Shown here: in pieces, positions 11,501-21,156 of the stretch
How the letters are laid out: the number at the start of each line of letters is the position of its first letter
Numbering within the stretch: position 1 is the stretch's first letter
Assembly: GCA_947373225.1 (NCBI GenBank)
Contig: CANBWX010000001.1
Coordinates: forward strand, 1 to 64,000
DNA: 64,000 bases
Source: Flavobacteriaceae bacterium
GTDB lineage: Bacteria > Bacteroidota > Bacteroidia > Flavobacteriales > Flavobacteriaceae
Direction: 5' to 3'
Made by a program: the position numbers and the translations under genes
Notes under the pieces: generated by a model
Seen by the model: the letters and a program-made list of their open reading frames with translations, nothing else
Told to the model about the DNA's origin: nothing
The model's database searches: none

Positions 11501-11682
11501 TGTCACTTGGTGCTGCTTCAACAAGTAGAATTGGTATGGGAGTTGTAATCGTAGGAGGAACAATTTTCTCCTTGGTTTTAACCTTATTTGTTATTCCATC
11601 CATGTATTTTATGTGGTCTAAAGCAAGAAAACATTACCCCGAATTTGACCATATTGACGAATATGAAAAAGAAAGTAAATAA
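8587..11682 (+). CDS. RND efflux inner-membrane permease (AcrB/MexB-like)
   Basis: 1031 aa, two TM/porter halves, GLVVDDGIVVTENI and GLVTKNGILIVEFAN motifs. Confidence 0.95.
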   Translation: MSLSTISIKRPVLTIVLNLTIILFGIIGYSFLGVREFPSIDPAQISIRTDYAGANSDIIESQITEPLEKAINSIDGIKNITSSSVQGTSTITVEFNLNKDLETAANDVRDKVALAAKTLPKDIDAPPVVSKADANADAIISMTLQSDSRSDLELSDYAENVIGQRLETIPGVSGIQIWGQKKYAMRLWIDPIKLSSYNCTVSDVKDALNQQNVELPSGKLTGNNTELTVKTVGNLSKAEEFNNIIIKTEGDKTVRFSDIGTAILGPEVVETKMSQSGLPMVGVAIVPLPGSNYLDISKEFYKKFEVLKKELPKDIKLNIVIDNTLFVKKSVLEVAETLGISLILVILIIYLFFRDWAIAFRPLIDIPVSLIATFFIMWLFGFSINVLTLLAIVLATGLVVDDGIVVTENIFKKVEAGMSPIEAAIKGSNEIFFAVISISITLAAVFLPVIFLEGFVGRLFREFGVVIGAAVLISAFVSLTLTPMLNAYLMKGGEQKKSKFYIATEPYFQKLNTGYANALARFMKRKWLSFPILIACFGIIYLFFSIIKKETAPYDDRSGLIMSITTAEGSSYEYTDRFMQEISRLIDDSIPEKKVSLVITAPGFNASATNSGRVRISLTDPSERKRTQKEIADKLTKWTKKYSDAKTSVMEQPTIAVNKRGGLPIQYIIQAPTFEKLREKIPLFMDEAAKNSTFAITDVNLKFNKPEINVSIDREKAESLGISVMDIAQTLQLSLSGQRFGYFMKNGKQYQVIGQFELKDRSKPLDLTSMFVKNNKGELIQMDNVVKVVEKSNPPQLYHNNRYMSATVSASLAPGKSISDGIEAMNQIKAKVLDDTFTTDLGGESRDFVESSSNTSFAFGLALLLIFLILSAQFESFIDPLIIILTVPMAVAGALFSLWLFDQTWNIFSQIGTIMLIGLVTKNGILIVEFANQLREQGKSKIDAIMEASESRLRPILMTSLAISLGALPIAMSLGAASTSRIGMGVVIVGGTIFSLVLTLFVIPSMYFMWSKARKHYPEFDHIDEYEKESK

Positions 11683-11684
11683 TT

Positions 11685-12998
11685 ATGATGAATTTTAAAA
11701 CGTTTCTTAAAAGCCTAGTTTTATTCTTCTTTTGCATTGCAAAAATGAATGCACAACAAGTTTTAACTATAGAAGATGCAGTAAAAATTGCATTAGAAAA
11801 TAATTACGAAATCAAAATTGCATCTAACAATTTAAACATTGATAAGGCAAATGTAAGCTCTGGTAACGCTGGAATGTTACCTGTAATTATTGCAAATGCT
11901 ACAGATAACAATAATTCTGTGAATAGCAAACAAACCAAGCAAGACGGTACAACAAGTCAGCTTTATAATGCAAAAAATAATACTTTAAATTATGGCGTTG
12001 GACTGGATTGGACGATTTTTGATGGGTTCAAAATGTTTGCCAAACTTGACCAACTAAAAGAGTTACAAAAACTTGGAGAAAGTCAATTAAAGTTGACAAT
12101 AATAACTAAAATTAGTAATGTAAATTCGACTTATTTTGACTTAGTCCAACAGCAGCAGCAACTGGTTGCTTTAGATACAACAATTGTAATTTCGAATCAG
12201 AGATTGGCTTTAGCACAAAATAGGTTTACCATCGGGAAAGCTTCAAAATTAGAAGTATTAAATGCACAAGTTGATTTGAATACCGATAAAGTAGCACTAT
12301 TAAGACAAAAAGAATTGTATGCAAATACAAAGGTTTTGTTGAACCAAATTCTTGCTAGAGATCCAAAAAAAGATTTTAAAGTCGTGGAAATGATTTCTGT
12401 TGACGAAAAATTATTGCTCCCTGAATTGATTTCTTTAGCAGAAAAACAAAATCCAATTCTCGAAACCCAGATTATCAATAAAAGAGTTTCGGAACTGCAA
12501 TTGAAACAAATTAAAGCGAATCGTTATCCAACTTTAGATTTACTTACAGGATATAATTTTGCTGAAACACAATCTGGGCTTGGTTTTATAGCGCAATCCT
12601 CTTCTCATGGACTAAGTTATGGATTTAATGCTACTTTAAATATATTCAATGGGTTTTCACAAATCAGAAATGAAAAAATAGCCAAAATTCAAATCGAAAA
12701 TTCGAAATTTGCAATCGAACAGCAAAATCAGTTATTGAATTCACAGCTAACGATGGCTTATCAAACCTATTTGACGAATATTCAATTAATAGAAATTGAA
12801 GTGAAAAACGTTTCAAATGCGAAGCAAAATCTAGATATTACGCTTGATAAATTCCACATTGGAACAATAACTACTCTCGAATTTAGAACTGCACAATTGA
12901 ATTATATCAATGCAAAAGTGCGTTATAGCAATGCGCAATTTCAAGCTAAATTATCTGAAATTTCTTTGAAAGAATTAGCTGGGAATTTATCGTTATAA
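11685..12998 (+). CDS. TolC family outer membrane efflux protein
   Basis: Signal peptide, LTIEDAVKIALENN, duplicated coiled-coil TolC pattern; third gene of efflux operon. Confidence 0.9.
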   Translation: MMNFKTFLKSLVLFFFCIAKMNAQQVLTIEDAVKIALENNYEIKIASNNLNIDKANVSSGNAGMLPVIIANATDNNNSVNSKQTKQDGTTSQLYNAKNNTLNYGVGLDWTIFDGFKMFAKLDQLKELQKLGESQLKLTIITKISNVNSTYFDLVQQQQQLVALDTTIVISNQRLALAQNRFTIGKASKLEVLNAQVDLNTDKVALLRQKELYANTKVLLNQILARDPKKDFKVVEMISVDEKLLLPELISLAEKQNPILETQIINKRVSELQLKQIKANRYPTLDLLTGYNFAETQSGLGFIAQSSSHGLSYGFNATLNIFNGFSQIRNEKIAKIQIENSKFAIEQQNQLLNSQLTMAYQTYLTNIQLIEIEVKNVSNAKQNLDITLDKFHIGTITTLEFRTAQLNYINAKVRYSNAQFQAKLSEISLKELAGNLSL

Positions 12999-13072
12999 GT
13001 TTTTTTTGCAAGATTTGTAATTGTTACGATTATTTTCAATAAATTTAATTTTTGCTTTCTAAAGTAGTTCAA

Positions 13073-13999
13073 ATGATAACCAATAACCGTGCTTTTATAA
13101 ATCCACCTCAATTGTCTAATGAGAAATCATTAAAAACTTTGGTGGAAAATAGAACCGTTTATTCTTTAAATCATTGTGAACTCAATCTATTTGAAACCTA
13201 TGAATCTTCGGCTTTAGTTCCATTAAAATTTAACGATTTGGTGGTAACAAGCATGCTTAGAGGTAAGAAAGTAATGCATCTTTTTGATGATCCAAGTTTT
13301 GAATATTTGCCTGGTGAAACCGTTGTTATTCCTTCAAAAGTCGAAATGAAAATCGATTTTCCAGAAGCTACATTAGATAATCCTACGCAATGTTTGGCTT
13401 TGGCGATAGACCAAACTAAAATTAGTGACACCTTGCATTTCTTGAATGAAAGGTATCCAAAAGAAGGTAACAACCAATTTTGGCATTTGAATTATCAGAA
13501 TTATTTTTTCTACAATAATGTTGAATTGACAACAACTATCAACAAATTGATAAAAGAATGTATGAGCACATCGATCACCAAAGATGTTCTAGCCGATTTG
13601 ACTTTGCAGGAATTATTGATTCGGATTATTCAAACTCAAACTTCAAAAGCTATAGATGACGGATTATTTTCTGATCCGAAAAATCCAATTACACCAGTCA
13701 TAGAATTCATTCGATTGAATTTAAAAGAAAATTTCACCATCAAACATTTGAGTGAAAAAGCATGTATGAGTACCGCTTCTTTTTACCGTTTTTTCAAAAG
13801 AGAATTAGGACAAAGTCCAATTGAATTTATTATTGACGAAAAAATAAGATGTGCCAAACAATTGTTGAAAAACCCAACGATACAAATCAACGAAGTTTGT
13901 TATTTGTCAGGATTTGAAGATTGTAATTATTTCATTCGATTATTCAAAAAGCATGAAGGAATTACGCCAAAACAATATCAATTGTTGCATGTAAATTAA
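13073..13999 (+). CDS. AraC family transcriptional regulator
   Basis: C-terminal double HTH (HLSEKACMSTASFYRFFKRELGQSPIEF...GFEDCNYFIRLFKKHEGITPKQY); start moved from TTG 13052 to ATG 13073. Confidence 0.88.
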   Translation: MITNNRAFINPPQLSNEKSLKTLVENRTVYSLNHCELNLFETYESSALVPLKFNDLVVTSMLRGKKVMHLFDDPSFEYLPGETVVIPSKVEMKIDFPEATLDNPTQCLALAIDQTKISDTLHFLNERYPKEGNNQFWHLNYQNYFFYNNVELTTTINKLIKECMSTSITKDVLADLTLQELLIRIIQTQTSKAIDDGLFSDPKNPITPVIEFIRLNLKENFTIKHLSEKACMSTASFYRFFKRELGQSPIEFIIDEKIRCAKQLLKNPTIQINEVCYLSGFEDCNYFIRLFKKHEGITPKQYQLLHVN

Positions 14000-14000
14000 A

Positions 14001-14375
14001 CTATTCGATATACTTTAAAGGCTCAAGAGTAAGCTCTTCCTCGGGAGTGAAAATTCGATATTCAATTTTGAATGTTTTTTTCAAAGGTGTTTCCAATGAG
14101 AACCCTCCTACCCCAAAACCCTCGATTACATCCAAAGTAAAATGAGCATGTTTCCAATATTCGAATAAATCTTTATCTACCCAAAACTCGGTATTTTCGA
14201 TTGTACCAATACAAACGTCACCAAATCTTTGGTAAAAACCTCCTTTTTCAAAACATTGTGGCTGCGTCCCTTCGCAACATCCACCCGCTTGATAAAACAT
14301 CAAATCACCGTGTTTTTCTTGTAAAATTTTGATTAATTCTACTGCTTTTTCTGAGGTATCAATTCGTCTTGTCAT
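14001..14375 (-). CDS. DUF779 domain-containing protein
   Basis: Cys-rich AGGCCEGTQPQCFEKG and DVCIGTIENTEFWVD; adjacent to aldehyde dehydrogenase as usual for this family. Confidence 0.9.
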   Translation of the reverse strand: MTRRIDTSEKAVELIKILQEKHGDLMFYQAGGCCEGTQPQCFEKGGFYQRFGDVCIGTIENTEFWVDKDLFEYWKHAHFTLDVIEGFGVGGFSLETPLKKTFKIEYRIFTPEEELTLEPLKYIE

Positions 14376-14394
14376 TTATATTTATTTAAAAATA

Positions 14395-14427
14395 AAACCT
14401 GACAAACTATAGAATCTGTCAGGTTTA
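14395..14427 (-). terminator. Intrinsic terminator-like hairpin after the aldehyde dehydrogenase gene
   Basis: aaaacctgacaaactatagaatctgtcaggttta. Confidence 0.7.
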
Positions 14428-14451
14428 AAATTAATCAATTTGTTGCAACTA

Positions 14452-15957
14452 CTAAAAGAAACCTAATTTCTTTTTATCGTAAGAAATCAACATATTTTTT
14501 GTTTGACGATAATGCCCTAACATCATTTTATGGTTTTCACGACCAATTCCTGATTGTTTGTAACCTCCAAAAGGCGCGCCAGCTGGGTAAGAATGATATT
14601 GATTTACCCAAACACGACCCGCTTGAATCGCTCTTGGAACCTGATAAATTTCGTGTGCATCACGTGTCCAAACTCCAGCTCCCAAACCGTACATGGTATC
14701 ATTTGCAATTTCAATCGCTTCTTCAGTTGTTTTGAAAGTAGTCACCGCCAATACAGGTCCGAAGATTTCTTCCTGAAAAATACGCATTTTATTATTTCCT
14801 TTGAAAAGTGTTGGTTTGATATAATAACCGCCTGAAAGATTTCCTTCCAAATCGTTTGCTTCACCTCCAATCAATACTTCAGCGCCTTCTTCTTTTCCTA
14901 ATTTAATGTACGAAAGAATTTTTTCTTTTTGAACCATTGACGTCTGAGCTCCCATCATTGTTGTTCTGTCTAATGGATTTCCTAATTTTATTGCTGCTGT
15001 TCTTTCGATTACACGAGCAATAAATTTTTCGTAAATATCTTCATGAATTAATAAACGAGAAGGACACGTACAAACTTCACCTTGATTTAAGGCGAATAAA
15101 ACAGCACCTTCAATCGCTTTATCGAAGAAATCATCGTCAGCATCGCCAACAGATTTCATGAATATATTAGGCGATTTTCCACCTAATTCTAAGGTTACAG
15201 GAATAATATTTTCGGTAGCATATTGCATAACCAAACGACCTGTTGGCGTAGAACCAGTAAATGCAGCCTTTGATACTTTTTTGTTGGTTACCAAAGCTCT
15301 TCCCAATTCAGCACCAAAACCATTAACGATATTTACAACTCCTGGAGGAAGTAAATCACCGATTAATTCCATCAATACTAAGATAGAAATTGGAGTACTT
15401 TCGGCTGGTTTTAAAACCACAGTATTTCCTGCTGCTAATGCTGGAGCCAGTTTCCAAACAGCCATTAATATTGGAAAATTCCAAGGAATAATTTGAGCAA
15501 TTACTCCCAATGGTTCGCTCAAAGCAATAGAAACCGTTTGATTGTCTAATTCCGCAATTGAACTTTCTTCTGCACGAATTACACCTGCAAAATATCTGAA
15601 ATGGTCTATCGCCAAAGGAATATCTGCCGCTAATGTTTCGCGAATTGCCTTACCATTATCAATAGTTTCAACAGTTGCAATATATTCAAGATTATCTTCA
15701 ATAACTTGTGCAATTTTATTCAAGAGATTACTACGTTCTGTAGCAGATGTTTTTCCCCATGTTTGAAAGGCTTCGTGCGCTTTGTCAACAGCCAAATCAA
15801 TATCAACTTTTGTTGAATGTGCCGCTCTTGTAAAAACTTTTCCATCAATAGGAGAAACAACATCAAAATATTGTCCCCCAATTGGCGCTACGAATTTTCC
15901 ACCAATGTAATTATCATACGTTGCCTTAAAATCAGGTCTTTTTACTATGTTATCCAT
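14452..15957 (-). CDS. Aldehyde dehydrogenase family protein
   Basis: [21 protein letters not shown] catalytic Cys region, [10 protein letters not shown]. Confidence 0.93.
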   Translation of the reverse strand: MDNIVKRPDFKATYDNYIGGKFVAPIGGQYFDVVSPIDGKVFTRAAHSTKVDIDLAVDKAHEAFQTWGKTSATERSNLLNKIAQVIEDNLEYIATVETIDNGKAIRETLAADIPLAIDHFRYFAGVIRAEESSIAELDNQTVSIALSEPLGVIAQIIPWNFPILMAVWKLAPALAAGNTVVLKPAESTPISILVLMELIGDLLPPGVVNIVNGFGAELGRALVTNKKVSKAAFTGSTPTGRLVMQYATENIIPVTLELGGKSPNIFMKSVGDADDDFFDKAIEGAVLFALNQGEVCTCPSRLLIHEDIYEKFIARVIERTAAIKLGNPLDRTTMMGAQTSMVQKEKILSYIKLGKEEGAEVLIGGEANDLEGNLSGGYYIKPTLFKGNNKMRIFQEEIFGPVLAVTTFKTTEEAIEIANDTMYGLGAGVWTRDAHEIYQVPRAIQAGRVWVNQYHSYPAGAPFGGYKQSGIGRENHKMMLGHYRQTKNMLISYDKKKLGFF

Positions 15958-16057
15958 GTTATATTATTTATTTGTTTTTTCAAAAATAGTCCTATCCTAA
16001 TTATCAAAATAGCACAAATCATTCAACTAATAGCATAAAATTTTCATATGTGTTTTT

Positions 16058-16100
16058 TTATTTTAATATAATTATATAATGTGTAATTATATTAAAATAA
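16058..16100. repeat. 17-bp perfect inverted repeat, 9-bp spacer
   Basis: ttattttaatataatta - tataatgtg - taattatattaaaataa in the ALDH/pheT divergent intergenic region. Confidence 0.85.
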
Positions 16101-16222
16101 TATTACATAATTCTTAATTTAAATTTGATTCAAATACCCAAATTCAAGTATAAAAAACCAAATGATTTGTTTCTTACTCCAAACTGCAATCCTTATATTT
16201 GCAATCTTATTAAATTTGACAG

Positions 16223-18643
16223 ATGAAAATATCATATAATTGGTTAAAACAATTCATTAAAATAGACTGGAAATCCGAAGAAACGGCCGCTTTATTGACA
16301 GATTTAGGTCTGGAAGTAGAAGTTGTCGAAAAATATCAATCGGTAAAAGGCGGATTAGAAGGCATTGTTGTTGGCCACGTTCTTACTTGCATTCAACATC
16401 CTGACGCTGATAGACTGAAAATAACCACCGTAGATTTAGGCGATGGTATTCCAGTGCAGATTGTTTGTGGAGCTGCCAACGTAGCTGCAGGTCAAAAAGT
16501 ACCAGTTGCAACCATCGGAACAACATTATACGACAAAGAAGGAGTAGCTTTTCAAATAAAAAAAGGAAAAATTCGCGGACAAGAAAGCCACGGAATGATT
16601 TGCGCCGAAGATGAATTAGGCCTTGGCGAAAGTCATGAAGGAATCATGGTTCTTGATGATTCTATAGCCGCAGGAACAACTGCTGCGAGTGTTTTCAAAA
16701 TTGAAAATGATGAAGTTTTCGAAATTGGATTAACTCCAAATCGAGCCGATGCCATGAGTCACTTCGGAACGGCAAGAGATTTAAGAGCTGGTTTATTGCA
16801 AACGGGTGTCAATGTCGAATTGATTACACCGTCAGTTAGTAATTTTAGAGTAGATACAAGATCATTGAAAATTGATGTCAATGTTGAAAAAAGTTTATTA
16901 GCACCAAGATATTGCGGCGTTACGATTTCTGGAATTACAATAAAACCCTCTCCTGCTTGGTTACAAAACCGTTTGAAGGCTATTGGTATCAATCCGAAAA
17001 ATAATATTGTCGATGTAACTAATTACGTTTTACACGAATTAGGACAACCGCTTCACGCCTTTGATGCTGCCAAAATTAATGGCAAAATAATTGTAAAAAC
17101 CCTTCCTTCTGGAACTAAATTTACAACACTTGATGATGTAGAAAGAACTTTGCATGAAGAAGATTTAATGATTTGTGACGAAAAAGGTCCTTTATGTATT
17201 GCGGGAGTTTTTGGAGGAAAAGAATCTGGAGTTTCGGAAACTACAACTTCAATTTTTCTAGAAAGTGCTTATTTTAATCCTGTTAGCATTCGAAAAAGTG
17301 CCAAAAGACATCAATTAAATACCGATGCTTCGTTTCGTTTTGAAAGAGGAATCGATCCAAGTATAACTGCTTACGCCTTAAAACGTGCTGCTTTATTGAT
17401 TCAAGAAGTTGCCGGTGGCGAAATAACTTCGGATATTGTTGATATTTATCCAAAGAAAATTGAGGATTTTCCAGTAGTTTTAAATTTCAATAATGTAAAG
17501 AAAATTATTGGTCAAGAACTATCAAAAGAAATCATAAAAAACATTTTGGCTTCATTAGAAATCAAAGTGAATAGTGTTTCCGATGCTGGATTAGGTTTGA
17601 TAATCCCTGCTTATCGTGTCGATGTTCAAAGAGAAATTGATGTGATTGAAGAAATTCTTCGCGTTTATGGATATAACAATATCAAATTTTCGGAGAAATT
17701 GAATGCTACGGTTTCAATTGCTCCTAGAACCGAAGATTATAAAGTTCAAAACGTCATTGCAACTCAATTGAATTCACAAGGGTTTAATGAGATGATGGCC
17801 AATTCTTTGACTACTCCTTCTTATGTTCAATTATCCGAAAACCTAAAAGAGGAACATAACGTAATAATATTAAATCCGTTAAGCAATGATTTGTCGGCGA
17901 TGCGACAATCTTTATTATTCTCAGGGTTAGAAGCTATATCGTATAACATCAATCGTAGAAATGCAGATTTGAAATTTTTCGAATTTGGAAAAAGCTATCA
18001 CAAACTTCCTTCTGGTTACGAAGAAAATAAGCATTTAACAATGTTCATTACTGGAAACAGAAACCAAGAAAGCTGGACAAATACACAAAAACCTTCGGAT
18101 TTCTTTTTATTCAAAGGGTATATAAACGGAGTTCTTTCGAGATTAGGAATTCAAAAAACACAAAATCTGCCAATGACATCGGATGTGTTTTCGGAAGGAA
18201 TTGCAGTAGGTTTTGGAAATGAAATCATCGTAGAATATGGTGTTGTAAAAAAATCAGTTTTAAAACATTTCGATATTAAGCAAGAGGTTTTGTTCGCCGA
18301 TTTTAACTGGGCTTTGATTTTGAAATTACTTTCTAATAAAATCAAATTCACCGAAATTCCTAAATATCCAGAAGTTCGCAGAGATTTATCTTTATTATTA
18401 GATGACAACGTAACATTCGATTCTATTTATTCTATCGCTAGACAAACGGAGAAAGCGTTATTGAAAGACATTAGTTTATTTGATGTTTATCAAGGTAAAA
18501 ATCTTCCAGAAGGTAAGAAATCGTATGCGGTAAGTTTCTCCATTCAAGACACTACAAAAACCTTGACCGATGTTCAAATTGACAAAATCATGAGCAAATT
18601 GCAAAAGAATTTTGAAACGGAATTAGGTGCTAGTTTGAGATAA
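16223..18643 (+). CDS. pheT: Phenylalanine--tRNA ligase subunit beta
   Basis: MKISYNWLKQFI start, tRNA-binding domain, B3/B4 and FDX-ACB domains; 806 aa. Confidence 0.96.
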   Translation: MKISYNWLKQFIKIDWKSEETAALLTDLGLEVEVVEKYQSVKGGLEGIVVGHVLTCIQHPDADRLKITTVDLGDGIPVQIVCGAANVAAGQKVPVATIGTTLYDKEGVAFQIKKGKIRGQESHGMICAEDELGLGESHEGIMVLDDSIAAGTTAASVFKIENDEVFEIGLTPNRADAMSHFGTARDLRAGLLQTGVNVELITPSVSNFRVDTRSLKIDVNVEKSLLAPRYCGVTISGITIKPSPAWLQNRLKAIGINPKNNIVDVTNYVLHELGQPLHAFDAAKINGKIIVKTLPSGTKFTTLDDVERTLHEEDLMICDEKGPLCIAGVFGGKESGVSETTTSIFLESAYFNPVSIRKSAKRHQLNTDASFRFERGIDPSITAYALKRAALLIQEVAGGEITSDIVDIYPKKIEDFPVVLNFNNVKKIIGQELSKEIIKNILASLEIKVNSVSDAGLGLIIPAYRVDVQREIDVIEEILRVYGYNNIKFSEKLNATVSIAPRTEDYKVQNVIATQLNSQGFNEMMANSLTTPSYVQLSENLKEEHNVIILNPLSNDLSAMRQSLLFSGLEAISYNINRRNADLKFFEFGKSYHKLPSGYEENKHLTMFITGNRNQESWTNTQKPSDFFLFKGYINGVLSRLGIQKTQNLPMTSDVFSEGIAVGFGNEIIVEYGVVKKSVLKHFDIKQEVLFADFNWALILKLLSNKIKFTEIPKYPEVRRDLSLLLDDNVTFDSIYSIARQTEKALLKDISLFDVYQGKNLPEGKKSYAVSFSIQDTTKTLTDVQIDKIMSKLQKNFETELGASLR

Positions 18644-18714
18644 TATTTTTATCTAACCATCTAAGGCATTTAAGATCATTTAAGTTGAATGCTTTTCGAA
18701 TAGTATAAAATGTA

Positions 18715-18747
18715 AAAACTCCCAATTCGGAATTGGGAGTTTTTTTT
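18715..18747 (+). terminator. Intrinsic terminator after pheT
   Basis: aaaactcccaattcggaattgggagttttttttg. Confidence 0.85.
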
Positions 18748-18833
18748 GATACAATTCTAAGTGACTAAATGATTAAGTTCTTGAAAAATTGAAATTAGAA
18801 GCTATGAAATAATCTCTTAAAAAAGCAGATTCC

Positions 18834-18914
18834 CTAGCCCTGATAGCAACGGAAATCCTTTATGGTTTTTCTTTAAAACCATAAAGATTGAAGTGAATAG
18901 CAGGAGAAAGCTCC
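18834..18914 (+). repeat. Intergenic repeat family copy 1 (conserved flanks, variable hairpin)
   Basis: ctagccctgatagcaacggaaatcct-ttatggtttttctttaaaaccataa-agattgaagtgaatagcaggagaaagctcct. Confidence 0.75.
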
Positions 18915-18933
18915 TAATAAAAATGGTGTAAAT

Positions 18934-18964
18934 AAAAAAAACTCCGCAAATTGCGGAGCTTTAT
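18934..18964 (-). terminator. Intrinsic terminator after rpsA
   Basis: minus strand agctccgcaatttgcggagtttttttt. Confidence 0.85.
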
Positions 18965-18987
18965 ATATTCAAAAATAAGAAATTAGA

Positions 18988-20769
18988 TTATTTCTTTTTT
19001 TCGTTTTTTTCCATTTTTGCTTTAAGACCTGCAAGAATGTCATTTGCGTCACCTAAAGTTGCAGCTGGTGCATTTGTAGATGAGTTAGATGAAGTATTTT
19101 CAGTTACTGCTTTCACATTTTTCTCTTCTTCTTCACGGAAGATAGCTGTGTGAGACGCAACAACTCTTTTGAATTCTTTGTTAAATTCAATTACTTTGAA
19201 TTCAGCAGATTCGCCTTTTTTCAATTTCTTACCGTCTTCTTTTTCAAGGTGACGAGTAGGAATGAATGCAACGATATCATCACCAAATTCTACAGTAGCT
19301 CCTTTGTCAACGATTTCAGAAATTTCACCTGTGTGGATAGTTCCAACTGCGAAAGAATCTTCATATTGATCCCAAGGATTAGCAGTAGTTTGTTTGTGAC
19401 CTAAAGATAATTTACGTCCTTCAACATCTAATTCTAATACAACTACGTCAAGTTTTTCACCAACATTTACAAATTCAGATGGGTGTTTGATTTTCTTAGT
19501 CCAAGAAAGGTCAGAGATATAAATCAATCCGTCGATACCTTCTTCCAATTCTACGAAAATTCCAAAGTTTGTAAAGTTTCTAACAATACCTGTATGTTTA
19601 GAACCTACTGGGTATTTAGCAGTGATATCTGTCCAAGGATCTTGAGATAATTGTTTGATACCTAATGACATTTTACGGTCATCTCTATCTAATGTTAAGA
19701 TAACAGCTTCAACAACATCACCTACTTTTACGAAATCTTGAGCAGAACGTAAATGAGTAGACCATGACATTTCAGAAACGTGGATTAAACCTTCAACACC
19801 TTCAGCAACTTCGATGAAAGCACCGTAATCAGCGATTACAACTACTTTACCTTTTACTTTATCACCAATTTTAAGTTCAGCATTTAATGCATCCCATGGG
19901 TGAGCGTTTAATTGTTTCAATCCTAATTGGATTCTTGTTTTCTCATCATCAAAATCAAGGATTACCACGTTAAGAACTTGATCTAATTCAAGAACTTCAC
20001 TTGGATGGTTGATTCTAGACCAAGAAAGGTCAGTAATGTGGATTAATCCATCAACACCACCAAGATCAATAAAGACACCGTAAGAAGTAATGTTTTTAAC
20101 AACACCTTCTAATACTTGACCTTTTTGTAATTTTCCGATGATTTCTTTTTTCTGTACTTCAATATCCGCTTCAATAAGCGCTTTGTGAGAAACAACAACG
20201 TTTTTGAATTCGTGGTTAATTTTCACCACCTTGAATTCCATCATTTTGTTTACATATACATCGTAGTCTCTAATTGGTTTAACATCAATTTGAGAACCTG
20301 GTAAGAAAGCTTCGATACCGAAAACGTCAACGATCATACCACCTTTAGTTCTGCATTTTACAAAACCATTAACGATTTCTCCTGTTTCGTTAGCCGAAAT
20401 AACTCTATCCCATGATTTGATAGTACGTGCTTTTCTGTGAGATAATACTAATTGACCTGTTTTATCCTCACGGATGTCAATCAATACTTCTACTTTGTCA
20501 CCTACTTTTAATGCTGGATTGTAACGGAATTCGTTCAAAGAAATAACACCTTCCGATTTTGCGTTGATATCAACGATAACGTCTCTATCTGTAATTCTAA
20601 CAACTACACCTTCTACTACTTCTTCTTGGTCAGTAGCGATGAAAGTTTTTGAAACTAAGTCTTCGAATTCTTGTAAGTTTTTCTCATCAACAGCATCAAT
20701 ACCTTCTTCGAAATTGTGCCAGTTAAAATTTGCTAAAAACTCTTCTTGTGATTTTAATTGTTCAGACAT
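18988..20769 (-). CDS. rpsA: 30S ribosomal protein S1
   Basis: 593 aa with multiple S1 domains (GVFIDLGGVDGLIHITDLSW, GAFIEVAEGVEGLIHVSEMSW, etc.). Confidence 0.96.
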   Translation of the reverse strand: MSEQLKSQEEFLANFNWHNFEEGIDAVDEKNLQEFEDLVSKTFIATDQEEVVEGVVVRITDRDVIVDINAKSEGVISLNEFRYNPALKVGDKVEVLIDIREDKTGQLVLSHRKARTIKSWDRVISANETGEIVNGFVKCRTKGGMIVDVFGIEAFLPGSQIDVKPIRDYDVYVNKMMEFKVVKINHEFKNVVVSHKALIEADIEVQKKEIIGKLQKGQVLEGVVKNITSYGVFIDLGGVDGLIHITDLSWSRINHPSEVLELDQVLNVVILDFDDEKTRIQLGLKQLNAHPWDALNAELKIGDKVKGKVVVIADYGAFIEVAEGVEGLIHVSEMSWSTHLRSAQDFVKVGDVVEAVILTLDRDDRKMSLGIKQLSQDPWTDITAKYPVGSKHTGIVRNFTNFGIFVELEEGIDGLIYISDLSWTKKIKHPSEFVNVGEKLDVVVLELDVEGRKLSLGHKQTTANPWDQYEDSFAVGTIHTGEISEIVDKGATVEFGDDIVAFIPTRHLEKEDGKKLKKGESAEFKVIEFNKEFKRVVASHTAIFREEEEKNVKAVTENTSSNSSTNAPAATLGDANDILAGLKAKMEKNEKKK

Positions 20770-20950
20770 GCTGATTAAAAATTTGTATTCTGTATTCTCT
20801 CGAGTTTCTTAAAGTGCTAGAAAACAACAGAAGTTGTTGAATTGAATTGTTTATACCTTAAGGAAACTCTTATTCACCAAAAGGTGTGCAAAAGTAATTC
20901 TTTTTTATTGATCTGCAAAATATTTTCAAACAGATAATCAATTGATTTTT

Positions 20951-21092
20951 AGGAGCAGAACGTTTTTTTGTTTTTATCACCATTGCTCCCGCTTTTCGTT
21001 GCAAACGAAGTTCACTGAACTCCAAAAAAATAGAAGTAAAGTGAAGTAATCTCCCGAAAAAAATCGGGAGGATTTCCACTGCAATCGGGGCT
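20951..21092 (-). repeat. Intergenic repeat family copy 2
   Basis: minus strand agccccgattgcagtggaaatcct-cccgatttttttcggg-agattacttcact...ggagttcagtgaacttcgtttg...gctcct. Confidence 0.75.
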
Positions 21093-21156
21093 AATTTGTA
21101 CGTTTGGTAGTTTTAAGAACTTTGGAAAAGATTAGAATTCAAAAAAATCAGTTAAT

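Noticed and set aside
7456-12998. RND adaptor-permease-TolC operon as a novel system
   Set aside because: Ordinary tripartite efflux operon; substrate cannot be read from sequence alone.
15158-15496. 112-aa + ORF antisense to aldehyde dehydrogenase (and 14499-14835 similar)
   Set aside because: Typical codon-bias shadow of a conserved ALDH gene.
16166-16201. Possible pheT promoter TTTG-N24-TATATTTG
   Set aside because: The -7 box is good but the spacer is too long for the consensus; not listed as a feature.
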